A stretch of 64,000 nt of DNA from Erinaceus europaeus (GCF_950295315.1 NC_080171.1:110456378-110520377); one strand, 5' to 3'. Counted from the first letter of the stretch, positions 41,720 to 53,445 are shown. Notes: generated from the sequence alone by a model not told the origin. Program-made: numbers and translations.

Positions 41720-42000
41720 GGGAGTCGGGTGGTAGCACAGCGGGTTAAGCGCACATGGCGCAAAGCATAAGGACTGTCTTAAGGATCCCGGTTTGAGCCC
41801 CCAGCTCCTCACCTGTAGGGGAGTCGGGGAGTCGCTTCACAGGCAGTGAAGCAGGTCTGTAGGTGCCTATCTTTCTCTCCCCCTCTGTCTTCCCCTCCTC
41901 TCTCCATTTCTCTCTGTCCTATCCAACAACGACGACAACAAGAAAAACTACAATCATAAAACAACAAGGGCAACAAAAGGGAATAAATAAATAAATAAAT
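41720..42000 (+). mobile_element. SINE, family A, TSD-flanked
   Basis: 'gggagtcgggtggtagcaca', 'ccggtttgagcccccagctc', 'ctgtcctatccaacaacgac' and (AAAT)n are present, with a small internal duplication of 'ggggagtcg' at 41,818-41,833. The TSD aaagata(t/g)ttct lies at 41,708-41,719 and 42,001-42,012. Confidence 0.95.
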
Positions 42001-42303
42001 AAAGATAGTTCTACAAAGATAACATATACTGTCCTAGCTAGAAAGACATTAGTGCGGTCTATGCTTCTTCTATATCCAGTGATGAGTTCTGTCTCAATCC
42101 ACTCTTGTGTGGCAGTTTACAGAATGATATAACCTAATTTAGTCATTTCTGCTGAAAAGCATCTCTTTACTCCCAAGTTTCGAGAATTGTGAAAGACTTA
42201 AGTCTTAACAATCAGTGCACTACAGTTGTTTACAGCCCTGTTGCGCCTCTTGATTTTTTTCCTGGGTTTATTTTTTCCTCCATCTTTAAAAAAAATACTT
42301 ACT

Positions 42304-42515
42304 GGGGCCAGGTGGTGGCGCACCTGGTTGGGTGCACATGTTGCAATGCTCAAGGACTTGGGCTGGAGCCCCTGGTCTGCATTTGCAAGGCGCAAGCTTT
42401 GTGAGTGGTGAAACAGTGTTACAGGTCTCTCTCTCTCTCTCCCCTCTTTCATCCCTTTCCCTCTCAATTTATGGCTGTTTTTATCCAATAAATAAAGATA
42501 AAAAAAATTCAAAAA
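42304..42515 (+). mobile_element. SINE, family B
   Basis: 'ggccaggtggtggcgcacct', 'tgtgagtggtgaaacagtgt' and 'tatccaataaataaagataa' are clear. A near-repeat around 'a(a)t(a/t)ttactta' on both sides is the likely TSD. Confidence 0.92.
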
Positions 42516-42518
42516 AAT

Positions 42519-43175
42519 TTACTTATTATTTTTCACCACTCCCATCACCAAAGGTCTGTGTCCCAACCCCCCCCCACCCACCCACCCAGAGATAACCACT
42601 ATAGTTCTTCCACAGTCTTGGAAAGAGGTTGATATATATTTTTTTCACATTTGTATATTCCATCGTCACTGTTCTGCATATGAGAGAAACCACTCTGTAG
42701 GTGTCCTTCACCTCCTTACTTGCTTCACTGAGCATCCTCTTCTCCAATTCCAGCCACTTTATCCCAAAGGACAGACACACTATCATCCCCTTTTATTGCT
42801 GCATAATACTCTGTTGAGTACATGTCCCATAACTTTTGCATCTAGTCATCTGTCGAAGGGCATTTTGGTTGTTTTCATTCTTGCTATTGTGAATAAAGCC
42901 ACTATAAACATGGAGGGGGGTGCATATATCCCTTTGAATTAGTGTTATTACATCATTTGGATAAATGCCTAGGAGTGGGATTACTGGGTCATATAGTATT
43001 TCCGTTTGTATTTGTTTTAAGGATTCTCTAAACTGTTCTCCAGAATGTTTACACCAGTTTACACTCCCACCAGCAGTGTAGTAGAGTTCCTCTTTCTTCA
43101 CATCCTCTCCAACACTTATATCTTCTCTTGTTTTATTAATGAAGCCCACTCTCACAGATTCTCCTGTATAGTCAT
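42519..43175 (-). mobile_element. L1: ORF2 C-terminus and 3' UTR, reverse orientation
   Basis: The plus strand shows 'gcataatactctgttgagta', 'tgggattactgggtcatata' and 'ttacactcccaccagcagtg' in antisense L1 order. The reverse frame 42,793-43,155 reads through YDPVIPLLGIYP, a hallmark of mammalian L1 ORF2 near its C-terminus. The frame is degraded before the stop, so this is a dead fragment. Confidence 0.93.
42793..43155 (-). pseudogene. L1 ORF2 C-terminal remnant
   Basis: About 120 codons contain the conserved motif YDPVIPLLGIYP and downstream RDICTPLHVYSGFIHNSKN. This corresponds to the region after the reverse transcriptase domain of L1 ORF2p. The endonuclease and reverse transcriptase domains are missing (5' truncation). 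It carries no function on its own. Confidence 0.88.
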
Positions 43176-43179
43176 CAGG

Positions 43180-43430
43180 AATGCTTTAGGCTGAGGCCTG
43201 TGTCCCTTTGGCTTTACCGACTAGTTTGTGGTGCTCTCCTGTTCTCTGCACTAGTGGGGCTTTCCTGGCTCACCTCTCAGTCCCCTGACCCAGAACGATA
43301 ATCGACAGCTTCCCCCCAGCTGTAGTACCCAGTAAATGGCACAGAGAGACCATCAAGTATGCCCTGTATCCGCAGTTAACCTGGCTGTCATTGTGTCAGG
43401 CCACACTTCGTGTTGAAATATAAATAGCTT
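43180..43430. other. Low-repeat DNA between L1 and SINE
   Basis: Nothing recognised. Confidence 0.4.
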
Positions 43431-43432
43431 TT

Positions 43433-43597
43433 GGCGAGGGTAGATAGCATAATGGTTATACAAAGAAGCTCTCATATCTGAGGCTCTGAAGTCCCAGGTT
43501 CAATCCCCCTGCACCACCATAAGCCACAGCTGATTAGTGCTTTGATAAAAAATAACAACAACAACAATAACAATAAGAACAACAATTAAATAAGTTG
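43433..43597 (+). mobile_element. SINE, family C
   Basis: 'tagatagcataatggttata', 'gtcccaggttcaatccccct', 'accataagccacagctgatt' and an (AAC/AAT)n tail identify it. Confidence 0.92.
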
Positions 43598-43671
43598 TTT
43601 ATATTCAGAACAAAAGTTACAATTTTGTGCTAGTAGTGCCATTTCCAATTTCCTGTTAGGATAGAGGTCAC

Positions 43672-43755
43672 ACTCCCTTTCTTTCTTTCTTTTTCTTCCT
43701 TCCTTCCTTTCTTTTTCCCTTCCTTCCTTTCTTCCTTCCTTCCTTTCTTTCTTTC
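43672..43755. repeat. (TTTC)n/(TTCC)n pyrimidine repeat
   Basis: Irregular CTTT/CCTT units directly before the tail of a family D SINE. Confidence 0.93.
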
Positions 43756-43887
43756 TAGCTTTTATTTATTTATTTACTAGTGAGAAAGACAGGAGGAGAG
43801 AGAAAAAGAACCAGACATCATTCTGGTACATGCGCTGCTGGGTGTTGAACTCAGGACCTCATGCATTTTCCACTACGCCACTCTCTA
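43756..43887 (-). mobile_element. SINE, family D, reverse orientation
   Basis: (ATTT)n, 'agtgagaaagacaggaggag', 'ctggtacatgcgctgctggg' and 'ttgaactcaggacctcatgc' are present, then a short deletion and 'ccactacgccactct'. Confidence 0.85.
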
Positions 43888-43889
43888 TC

Positions 43890-44655
43890 AGTTTTGTCAA
43901 TTTCCCACAGTTCCAATTTTGTGTAACGATATTATGTGCCATTCCTGGAAAGCTCTTGGTTTTGTTTGGTAATGAGTTTTTAAGCTATCTTGCTTCCATC
44001 TCCTTTTTTACTGGGGACACACATTAGTCACCAGTTTCACCTGACTTGCCCAGGAAATGGAAAATATTGCAAGACAGGGACACTGAGTTCTGGCTCTAGA
44101 GGCCACGTTAAGCACTTATCACTGTCTTTCAACCAATTTCTACTCATGCCCCCATGGAGCTAAATGTATCTGGGGGAGAGGGGAGCCTTCCTTTTATTCT
44201 CCTTTATAAAGAGCAATTTCTTTTTGCAGTTTCCAGTGAGTTAGTTCAGTGAGTAGTAGATACAATTAGAAAGCTACTAATAGCTAGAGCTCAAGGACTG
44301 AGGAGGTCCACCTTTTAAAAGGGAGGGCAGAAATGGTTCCACTGGGGGAAAGAGGCAGGAGAGAAGGTGAGAAGGTTTGGAGATGGATTTTCAGGAGAAA
44401 TGGAATCAGTTGGGAAGCCCAGAGGATCTGTGCATCAACCTCAAAGAGAAAGATAGCAGATAGTACAGACCTGGTCTCCGCTTGCTCTACCCCAATCTCT
44501 CCTTTCTGCTTTAACAGATGCTTCCGGTGTGATCACTTTATTCAGATGCTTGCGGCATCACCTACTCAGGTGAAACAAAACTTCAGGGGATACAATTCAA
44601 GTGAAGGGGTCATGGCAGCACTTATAAAACTACCAGTATGATTCTACTTATGTAG
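43890..44655. other. Low-repeat DNA
   Basis: No recognised repeat. A 102-codon forward frame (44,333-44,641) lacks any known domain. Confidence 0.45.
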
Positions 44656-44659
44656 GGTG

Positions 44660-44721
44660 TCCTTCCTTCCTTCCTTCCTTCCTTCCTTCCTTCCTTCCTT
44701 CCTTCCTTCCTTCCTTCCTTT
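44660..44721. repeat. (TTCC)n microsatellite
   Basis: About 15 perfect CCTT units. Confidence 0.98.
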
Positions 44722-44939
44722 ATTTTTTTATTGATGCTGTCTTTTCAGTCTTGGCTGTGTCTGTGGGGACATTTTGGAGCCCCGGACCCAGGGGTTCTGA
44801 TCTTAGTGGTCTCTGTGGGACCTTAGCATCAATCTTGGTCAAATTCCCCAACTGATAACAGTGTGTAACTAGCTCTACTCTGGTCCAGCTCAGCCCTGCC
44901 TTTTCCATGAAGAAGGTTTGTAGAGTGTTAAAGAGACCA

Positions 44940-45200
44940 CTCAGAGTTTTCCTATTCTTTATCTCTCTGGGAGTATGGACCCAGGATTACTGTGGGATGT
45001 AGAAGGTGGAAGGTCTGGCTTCTGTAATTGCTTCCCCGCTGAACATGGGCATTGGCAAGTCGATCCATACTCCCAGCCTGTCTGTCTCTTTCCTTAGTGG
45101 GGTAGGGCTCCGGAGAGATGGGGTTCCAGGGTACATTGGTGAGGTTGTCTGCTCCCGGGGGGAGTCAGGTTGGAGTCATGGTAGCATCTACAATTTGATG
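44940..45200 (-). mobile_element. L1 3' UTR fragment, reverse orientation
   Basis: 'ggtctggcttctgtaattgc', 'ttccccgctgaacatgggca' and 'gtccatactcccagcctgtc'-like text match the L1 3' UTR at 27,258 and 36,223. Confidence 0.82.
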
Positions 45201-45340
45201 TATGGTAGACCCGGAAAAGAGCCTTTCTGTTCTGTTCTTTTACATGAAAAAGATCCCTGACTAACTCAGGAATAATTTTGTGCTCCAGTGCACTAAAGTT
45301 CAAGCAGGTTGCAGTGGCTTTTGGAGGGAAGGCCTGCTGG

Positions 45341-45341
45341 G

Positions 45342-45403
<62 letters not shown>
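45341..45403. repeat. (GT)n microsatellite
   Basis: A pure TG run of about 60 bases just before a family E SINE tail. Confidence 0.98.
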
Positions 45404-45407
<4 letters not shown>

Positions 45408-45417
45408 GTTTGTTCTT

Positions 45418-45567
45418 TAGAAAAAAAAACGAAGAAAAAGGGGGAAGAGACGGAGAGACTCACCATAGCACCAAAGCTCCCTTCAATGCAGTGGGGGCTG
45501 GGTTCAAATCTGGTTCCTGCACATAGCCAGGCAGTGCACAACCCAAGTGAGCTATCCCGCCAGCCCC
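45418..45567 (-). mobile_element. SINE, family E, reverse orientation
   Basis: An A-run, 'gagactcaccatagcaccaa', 'agtgggggctgggttcaaat' and 'caagtgagctatcccgccag' form the clearest family E copy here. Confidence 0.82.
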
Positions 45568-45569
45568 TG

Positions 45570-46570
45570 TGTGGTATTTAGCCACTGCGGTGAAGTCCTG
45601 GAAGGACACTCTTAGCAACGTGTGGCTTTTTGTTGTTCTGGTTAAAGATATTAAAGCGATAACCACTGCATTAGGATTTAAGAAACATTGAGATGTTTTT
45701 GCCTGACTTGAATGAAGGGTAGCTATTTAGCTGTGCATATCAAAGACAAGAAATCTGTCATTCTAAAGATCACTAATTTACAGTTATGTGATACAGATTT
45801 GACTAATTAGAGGATTTGATCACCAGGCATATGAAACCTACACAAATGTTGGTCAGTGTTCTTGGAAGGAAGTCAAACTTTTGAGACTGTTTGAGGGAGT
45901 CATGAGCCTTTAAAGGTTGCCACAAGCTGAATTGATTTAGTTTGGCAGAAACTACAAAAACAAACATGGAGTTTAGAAAAGCAAAGGCTCATGTGATCAC
46001 AGCTCTGGCCCCGGAGAAAAGGAAATGCTTTATAAATTGCCCCGTGGACCAGCGCGCCTAGGCTCCCTCCCCCACCTGATAATTTTAAGATCGTCTGGAA
46101 CAGCTATAAACAAACCCTGGAGACACTAAGCCAGCCTTACAGACCCTCCCCCTCCCCATTAACTACCCACTGGACTTGTGGTTTCTTTTTTTTTTTTTGC
46201 TCTTGTTCCCTAAGTAAATCTTCATCATGGTAATTAAACCTAGCCTTAGACTTTTTCCTCTGTCCCCATGGATGCAAGATGAGGCCTCAGCTGGGAGATG
46301 ACCAAAAACTATCCAGATCAAGGGGTGGGGAGTGGGAGTGCAGTCCTCTGTATAAAAGGTGTAACCTCCTGCCTCTGATTTCTTGTGGTGCAAGTGGCTG
46401 CTTCTCAGACTCGTTTACACGTTCTGCAACTTGCTCATGCCCATCTGTAGTGACCGTGGTTATGGGTTTGATGTGACCCTGGGGATCTGGATGGCCACCA
46501 TGAGTTTTGGAGTCAATGGAAAGTCTCCTGAGCATTTGAAACCAGTTTACTCTCCTCTAGTTGGAGAGAG
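45570..46570. other. Low-repeat DNA
   Basis: About 1 kb with no recognised repeat except a T-run at 46,188. Short overlapping frames only. Confidence 0.5.

Positions 46571-46572
<2 letters not shown>

Positions 46573-46634
<62 letters not shown>
46573..46634. repeat. (GT)n microsatellite
   Basis: A TG run of about 60 bases that leads into the G-rich repeat. Confidence 0.98.
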
Positions 46635-46635
<1 letters not shown>

Positions 46636-46644
46636 CTGTCTGTC

Positions 46645-46742
46645 GGGGCTGGGGCAGGGGCAGGGGCAGGGGCAGGGGCTGGGGCTGGGGCTGGGTCTGG
46701 GGCAGGGGCAGGGGCTGGGGCTGGGGCAGGGGCAGGGGCAGG
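46645..46742. repeat. (GGGGCW)n G-rich hexamer repeat
   Basis: About 16 units of GGGGCA or GGGGCT with one GGGTCT variant. Regular runs of four G make it a candidate G-quadruplex on the plus strand. The opposite frame reads Ala-Pro repeats, which is not evidence of a protein. Confidence 0.97.
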
Positions 46743-46759
46743 AAGAACGACTAGGGGCT

Positions 46760-47630
46760 GCATATTGTGGGTCTGTCTACGTAGGTGGGCCCATGACTTT
46801 CTGCCCCAGAAGTGAAATATGCCATAGCATATATCAAACAGCTCACTAGTAGTTTATGGCTGTGTCCTCATTGTGTTTGAAGTGGCAGGTATGTCACTGT
46901 GCTGGTGTTCTGCATTTCGTGGGCGTAAGAGGAAAACCCTCAGCAGAGAAAATGGGCAGAGCTGAACAGAGCAGAGCAGAGGGCTGAGTGCCAGAGCCCA
47001 CAGATCTTTCATCTGTCTTTCAGAAATGCATGGTGGAGTCAATGTAATGCAAAAGTGGTCAGTTAAAATACACTTTGTCACACTTTAAGAGTTGAGATAA
47101 GATAGATGTTAATATGGCACACTTAGTATGGGTCAGTGAATGGGCCTGAGAATTTCCCCAGTCCTTTTGTAACTCTTCCCTTTGAAACTAGGCACCAAAC
47201 CAGTCATACATGCTAAGAGACAATCTTTGCCCCACTCTTTGTATCTTCTCAATTTCATGTTTATTGGATTCTTGTGTCATTTCCTTTGAATTATGCCAAA
47301 CTCTAAAGTGGGGAGAGGAGATAATAAATAAACAACTAAAAGGCAGACCAAAGATTGTGGGTACTGGTAGTGGCCATGAAGAGGCATAGGGGTAGTGTGT
47401 GGAATGTTGGGGCAGGGGAGCATGGGAAATGTTCAGGGAAATGAGCATGCAAGACCAACTAGAGAGGGCTCTGGAAATCTGACAGACTGAACACAAGTGT
47501 CTACATCTTGTGTTGACCAAAAGAAGGGGAGTAGGTAGCAGAGACCCCGAGAATTTGGGATTCTTTTTAATATGGGCAGGGTAGCATCTTAGAGGATATG
47601 AAGCAAGAAAGTGATGTAAGGGGGGGTCAT
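46760..47630. other. Low-repeat DNA
   Basis: No recognised repeat or exon. Confidence 0.45.
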
Positions 47631-47631
47631 C

Positions 47632-47893
47632 TTTTTTTTTTAATATTTATTCCCTGTTGTTGCCCTTGTTGTTTTATTGTTGTAGTTATTATTGTTGTTA
47701 TTGATGTCGTTGTTGGATAGGACAGAGAGAAATGGAGAGAAGAGGGGGAGAGAAGGACAGACACCTGCAGACCTGCTTCACCACCTGTGAAGCGACTTCC
47801 CTGCAGGTGGGGAGCCAGGGCTCAAATCGAGATTCTTGTGCCAGTCCTTGCATTTTGCACGTGTGCTTAACTCGCTGCTCTACCGCCCGACTG
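47632..47893 (-). mobile_element. SINE, family A, reverse orientation
   Basis: A T-run, 'attccctgttgttgcccttg', 'ggataggacagagagaaatg', 'cacctgcagacctgcttcac' and 'cgctgctctaccgcccgact' are in order. The outer flanks are G-runs followed by gt(c)(a/g)tc, a likely TSD. Confidence 0.93.
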
Positions 47894-47899
47894 GGGGGG

Positions 47900-49712
47900 G
47901 GGGTGTCGTCTCTTAAGGGAGCCTATGTTACTGTGTACAAACAGGCTATGTTGTGGGCCAAAACTTACTGTGTTTAGTATGAAAGAAGAGCATTGGATGG
48001 AGGCCATATTGGTGAATCAAAACAAGGGTGGTGGTGACCAGTGTTAGGCTGGGGGCAGAGAGGAAGAGAGAAGGAACTGGGGAGCCATCTTTTGAGTAAG
48101 ATTGACTCATGATCAACAGACTGTGAGGAGTTAGGGGAAGAGAAGGAGCTGGGGAGGATGAAACTAGATGGTGACCTATGCTTGCCTGGAGTATCTGGGT
48201 CAAAGGTAGGACCTTTTAAAATAATTTACCAGGCTCTGGAAGTTCTAGTAAGTTGTCAGTTATTAGTTTCTCATGTCCCTTGGTGCACTCAGAGAATGGT
48301 CAGAGGATCCTGTGTGTACCAGGACAAGTTTTACAGGCAGTCCCCATCTCCATTGATGTTGGTTATTTATTTGTTTATTTGTTTTTGCATTTTTGTGATT
48401 GGTGGTAGTTGGAAACACATCCATCTTCTTAGGTATCTGGATGCTTCCTAGGACTTTGATAATATCTCCTAATCAATTAAAAAGGGTTCCAGGGTTTGCT
48501 GCATTGACAGCTGGTTTCCTGTCTTTGATTGGTTTGGCATCTCATCAAATAGTTTCGTTTTATGGGGAAATTTACTCATAGATCATGGGGTTCTTTAAGG
48601 CTGACAGTTGAGGTGCTGTCATATTTTCTATCAAGAATGCCCCTTCATAGCCAGCAGGCAATTTCAGGGCTAAGAGCAGTATTCATGCTGTTTATTTGAG
48701 GATTAGTGAAAATCCTGTAATTCTCTATGAGCTTGTCAAAAGCAAGAGGAGCTTGATTTAATGCCTCAGTCTTGAGTGAAATACCCTCATTTTACCTATA
48801 AATATTTAATCATCCCTTTTAATTGCCCTTTTTTTTTTGCCCCTTGTATTCTAATTGGCTTACCGTTTATTTTTCTAACCATGTGATAACTTCTGCTATG
48901 AATGAAAATATCTGTGGTTTCTTTGCTACTGAGAAGGAGCTGTGCTGGTCTATAGTAGCAGCTCATCCCAGAAAAATCACTTTATAGATACAGTGAATCT
49001 GTAATATGGCATATGGGAAGCCATAGACAGTTTTTAAAGTGCAATCCATATCATTTATTATGGAAAGTGGCAGCTGACATTACTGAATTTCTCTCTTGAA
49101 ACAACACTATCTATATAACCATGAATTTTTTCTTAAATCCACTGCCTAAGTAAATATTCACAGCTCCCTAGAAGACTTAAATCTATTCACTCAACTCCTA
49201 TTCACTCAACCTGCTTTTGAAGCAGCTATCACTTTTTTTTTCCTGTCTTGTGTGTTTTGAACTTGTGGTGAGAGGGAGATTTTGCTTTGTGGCGAACACT
49301 TGACCAAGCACTTGGCAGGAAGATTTATTTCTGTACACAACTTAGGGAAGAGGATTTGCCACCAAATGTGTCAGCCCCATGAGAAGTTCAGATAGTTTAA
49401 TAAGTGATCCACAGCCTCCAGTGCCTTGTTTTGAATTCAGTTACCCTCGTTGTGTTTTCTGAATTCCACAACCCATGCTCTTATGTGACAATCACGTAGG
49501 TGTGTGTTAATAAAAACCATCTCATCTCCTCTTTTACTCTTGAAAAAGAATCTAGTTGCCATCCCACAACCTGTTACCAGATCCTTGACTGTCTGGAGGA
49601 ACTCTACTTTTTCTTTTTTTTTTTTAAAGCAATCAGGAGTACTTCATGTTAGTGCTATACGATTTGAATTGCTAAGAGTTCCCTGTATTATGCAGACGTA
49701 CTGAAATTAATG
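47900..49712. other. Longest stretch with no recognised repeat (about 1.8 kb)
   Basis: Apart from short T-runs (48,829; 49,611) I see no SINE, L1 or LTR signature. The reading frames are short. It is a candidate for conserved host sequence, but conservation cannot be judged from one sequence. Confidence 0.45.
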
Positions 49713-49716
49713 TGGT

Positions 49717-49912
49717 TTGTTTGTTTAGTTACTGGGTAGAAACAGAGCGAAATTGCTAGGGCAGGGGAAGATAGAGAGGAAGAGAGAGACACCTACAGCA
49801 CTGCTTTACCTCCTGTGACGCTTTTCCTTCTGCAGGTGGGGACTGGCGCTTGAACCCAGGTCCTTGTGAATTATACTCTGTGTGCTCTACCAGGTATGCC
49901 ACCGCCTGACCT
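49717..49912 (-). mobile_element. SINE, family B, reverse orientation
   Basis: 'ggtagaaacagagcgaaatt', 'cacctacagcactgctttac', 'gcttgaacccaggtccttgt' and 'ggtatgccaccgcctgacct' identify it. Confidence 0.87.
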
Positions 49913-50186
49913 CAGTTTTGTTTTTATTTTTTAATTTGTACTTCAAAACATGATGTTATTGCAACTGGTCTGCTTCACTAGCTTTGTGTAGAACAGTGTT
50001 CTGTTTTTGTCTTATATGTAGAATTCATGACTTCTTTGTGACATTCAGTCCTTTGAGGGAGGGAGAACTCAATAAAGTAATTGTGATTTCAGATGATAGT
50101 CTCGCTAGTCCGTTGGCCCTGCATATGTGCAGGGAGGAGTGTTCCCCTCTCATCAGTTTTGTGCAGGGTTAATGCTAGTCACCAGT

Positions 50187-50240
50187 GTGTGTGTGTGTGT
50201 GTGTCTGTGTGTGTGTGTCGGTGTGTGTCTGTGTCTGTCT
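50187..50240. repeat. Imperfect (TG)n repeat
   Basis: TG units with interspersed TC variants. Confidence 0.9.
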
Positions 50241-50397
50241 GGAGTTCTTTTTTCTCTTCTCTCAGCTGCTGATAAAATCAGACAGTTGCGCTCCAGAGAT
50301 AGAGATGTCTCTCAAGAGTAGAAATATGCCAAAGTTTTTTTGACTCCTCCCCACCCCCAAACCCCATGTACATTTTTGTTCTTGACTGAGCACTTTA

Positions 50398-50915
50398 TTT
50401 TTTTTTAATTCTTTTAAACATTTTTTAAAATTATCTTTATTTATTGTACAGAGACAACCAGAAATTGAGAGGAAAGGGGGTGAAAGAGAGATACCTACAA
50501 CACTGCTTTACTCCTTGCATAGCTTTTCCCTTGCAGGTGGGGACCAGGGAGGCTTGAGCCTGGGTCCTTGCGCATTTTAAAAATTTTTTTAAAATATTTA
50601 TTCATTTATTCCCTTCTGGTGCCCTTGTTGTTTTGTAGTTATTATTGATGTTGTTGTTGGATAGGACAGAGAGAAATGGAGAGAAGAGGGGAAGACAGAG
50701 AGGGGAGAGAAAGACAGACACCTGCAGTCCTGCTTCACCGCCTGTGAAGCAACAACCCTGCAGGTGGGGAGCCGGGGGCTCGAACCAGGATCCTTGTGCT
50801 GGTCCTTGTGCTTTGTGCCATATGCGCTTAACCTACTGCGCTAGCATCCGACTCCCATCCTTACACATTTTAACAGGGGTGATCAACCAGTCTCACCACC
50901 ATCACCTGGCCCCAA
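50398..50915 (-). mobile_element. SINE, family B, split by a family A SINE
   Basis: The left part runs from 'attatctttatttattgtac' to 'gagcctgggtccttgcgcat'. The head resumes after 50,858 with 'caaccagtctcaccaccatc'. Confidence 0.88.
50581..50857 (-). mobile_element. SINE, family A, nested, reverse orientation
   Basis: 'ttcccttctggtgcccttgt', 'ggataggacagagagaaatg', 'ggctcgaaccaggatccttg' and 'ctagcatccgactccc' are complete. The target repeat tccttgcgcattttaa / tccttacacattttaa (50,565-50,580 and 50,858-50,873) proves insertion into the B-box side of the outer SINE. Confidence 0.94.
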
Positions 50916-52530
50916 TAGAACATCTTTTATTCTATTTCTTCCCACCCTTGGAGAGAATCGCAGTATAATTTAGGACTATCACTGAGTGATTGCAGTGCCT
51001 TCTTAACATTTGTCTACTCAGCTCTGGTATTCTCCCATCTGTTAAGTTTTCTCTGTAGATCTTAGTTATTTCTCTGTATGAGAACCTTCTCTGGCTTTGG
51101 GAAGCCTTGGATCCCCACTCATAAACTCTCCTGAGAAGTGCATGGTTACAATGGGGTATTGTGTGAAGGGAGAGTCATTTGGGAAGACCTATTGTGCTAA
51201 CTTTCTAGAATGGGCCCTCAATTCTCACTTGCACAATGCAGTATAGTCAAGGAGGTGGGGACAGATGAAATCTTCTAAAATGGTACTTAGGGTCCAGTGA
51301 CAGGGTTTCTGGGGTTGGAAGATTTTTGACATCCTATTGCTCTGTGGTTCCATAGTGTAGCCCTATTTACAATTCACAAAGACCCTTTCTCGAATTCTAG
51401 CTTTACTTCTGCCCATTTACTTGGCTCCTTTAACATGTGGGCTCTGAGTGGTGTTCCACAGACGGCAAGCCCCCCTCCCTTCCCCTTAGATGCGCCAGGC
51501 CTAAACAATCTGGTTACTGTTTAAACAACCGGTGTAAATAATGAGCCCCTCCATTACCGAGAGTATAAATACATTTAGACAAGTAAGTGTTCTGTAGAGT
51601 GAAAGTTTAGGTTCTGTGCAAACATCAACAGCTGTAATTTGTAGGTCCTTATTGGGGTGGGGGTTGGGGACGTGAATGATGTCAACTGGGGAGAGCCTAT
51701 GTTCCGTTCACGTAGATTTTGTAGTTCAGCCAGGAGGCTGACTTTGTTTTATTTCCTTCACTGTGAATTCATCATGAGAGGGCAACACCTGACAGAATAC
51801 TCTCATTTTTGATTTTGTGTATAGGGGGGTGGCTAAAATAAACATGGCTGGTTTGGGCACAACTGTGAACATTCTATATGGAACTGCAGTCAGTGATTCA
51901 CTCTTTTAATTTGGAACAATAACATTTAAGGCAAGACCACAAAGTCATGTGATGCAGGTGAATCTAATAATAAGGAGACAGAGTACATGTGAAGAGAAGC
52001 ACAGCTGTTGTGTTTGTTGTTGGCTCCAGGTATGGGGCCTGCCCCTGCTTCACAGCATTCGGAGGTCAGGAAGTGGGGCTCTGTAAGTCAATACAACCTT
52101 TGGCCAGGCTTCTGTTGGTGAAAGGGGAGAGTGAAGGCTCTGCTTCCTCTTGTTTTTTTTTTGGCCAAAGTGGGAAGTATCTGAAGACCTATAAAATTAA
52201 GATTTTTTGTTTTTTATTACAAGGAGAAACAGACCCAGCACTCAGGTGTGAAGGATTACTGACTTTTCTCTTACGGCACGGCTCCAATTTGAGACTTTTT
52301 TGAGAGGGTCCCGTTGTGCAAGACAACCACACATGCATACATGTGACAGGCCGCACACGGGTAACCGTCTGACCCTCCGAAGTGCTGATCCTGCCTCCTG
52401 TTTGAAGGAACATTTGATGTGAATTTTCACAGTCACTTCAGATTTATGGCAACTTCTGAGTTTTCTGCCTATGATCCCCACCTGCCCAAAGCCCAGCCCA
52501 GTATAGGAACTTGAATAGATCACTTGGTCT
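50916..52530. other. Low-repeat DNA
   Basis: About 1.6 kb without recognised repeats; short frames on both strands only. Confidence 0.45.
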
Positions 52531-52532
52531 TA

Positions 52533-52614
52533 AGTTATAGTTGAGAAAATACAAGGATTGGGTAATATTAATTAGTTATAGTTGGGAAAATACAAGGATT
52601 GGGTAACATTAACT
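52533..52614. repeat. 41-bp tandem duplication
   Basis: Unit 1 is 52,533-52,573 and unit 2 is 52,574-52,614, starting 'agttatagttg'. They differ at three of 41 positions, with no gap. Confidence 0.95.
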
Positions 52615-52663
52615 AGCTCTTTGCTAATTCTGCTTGTTTTCTTCTAAGAGACATGGGCTATTG

Positions 52664-52664
<1 letters not shown>

Positions 52665-52712
<48 letters not shown>
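52665..52712. repeat. (CA)n microsatellite
   Basis: An uninterrupted AC run of about 47 bases. Confidence 0.97.
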
Positions 52713-52714
<2 letters not shown>

Positions 52715-53132
52715 TACTGGAGGCATGTGTAGATTTTAGTAGAAACAAAGAATTGGGTGACCTGAATATAGGGCAGACTAAACCAGAATTCAGAGTAAGA
52801 GGGAAGTGGGCACTGGCATCATATCATCATTGGAGTGCCCATTGACCTGCTTTTAATGTGTCAAGGTTGGGGGCAGGAAGCAGAGGGATGGTGGACAAGA
52901 GCCTTTTTTTTAATGGTTTTCACTAGAAGAAATAGGTGAGTTGAATGAGCAGTATAGAAGGTAGGAACTGCTTTACTTGTCCTCTATCTAAAGATAGGGG
53001 ATGGTATGAGACCCTTGGCTGATTTATACATTTCTTAGTCCTTAGGGTGGGAAGTGTACAGAGCACAGCAGGGCTGGCTGGGGTATACAGAAGTCATGGG
53101 GTCTCCCACAGACATTCTGTAATGAGTCGGTG

Positions 53133-53133
<1 letters not shown>

Positions 53134-53177
<44 letters not shown>
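53134..53177. repeat. (TC)n, left half
   Basis: A TC run ending at the SINE boundary; its counterpart resumes at 53,447. Confidence 0.95.
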
Positions 53178-53183
<6 letters not shown>

Positions 53184-53445
53184 GGGTTATCACTGGGGCT
53201 CAGTACCAGCACTCCAATTTCACTGCTCCTAGTGCCTCCCCCACTTTATTGGATAGGACAGAGAGAAATTGAGAGGGGAGGATAGAGAGGGGGAGAGAAA
53301 GTTAAGACACCTGCAGCCCTGCTTCACCATTTGTGAAGTGACCCCCTTGCAGGTAGAAAGCCAGGGGCTGGAACTGGGATCTTTGCATGGGTCCTTGCGC
53401 TTTGTACTATGTGCTAAGCTTAACCCGGTGCACCATTGCCTGACT

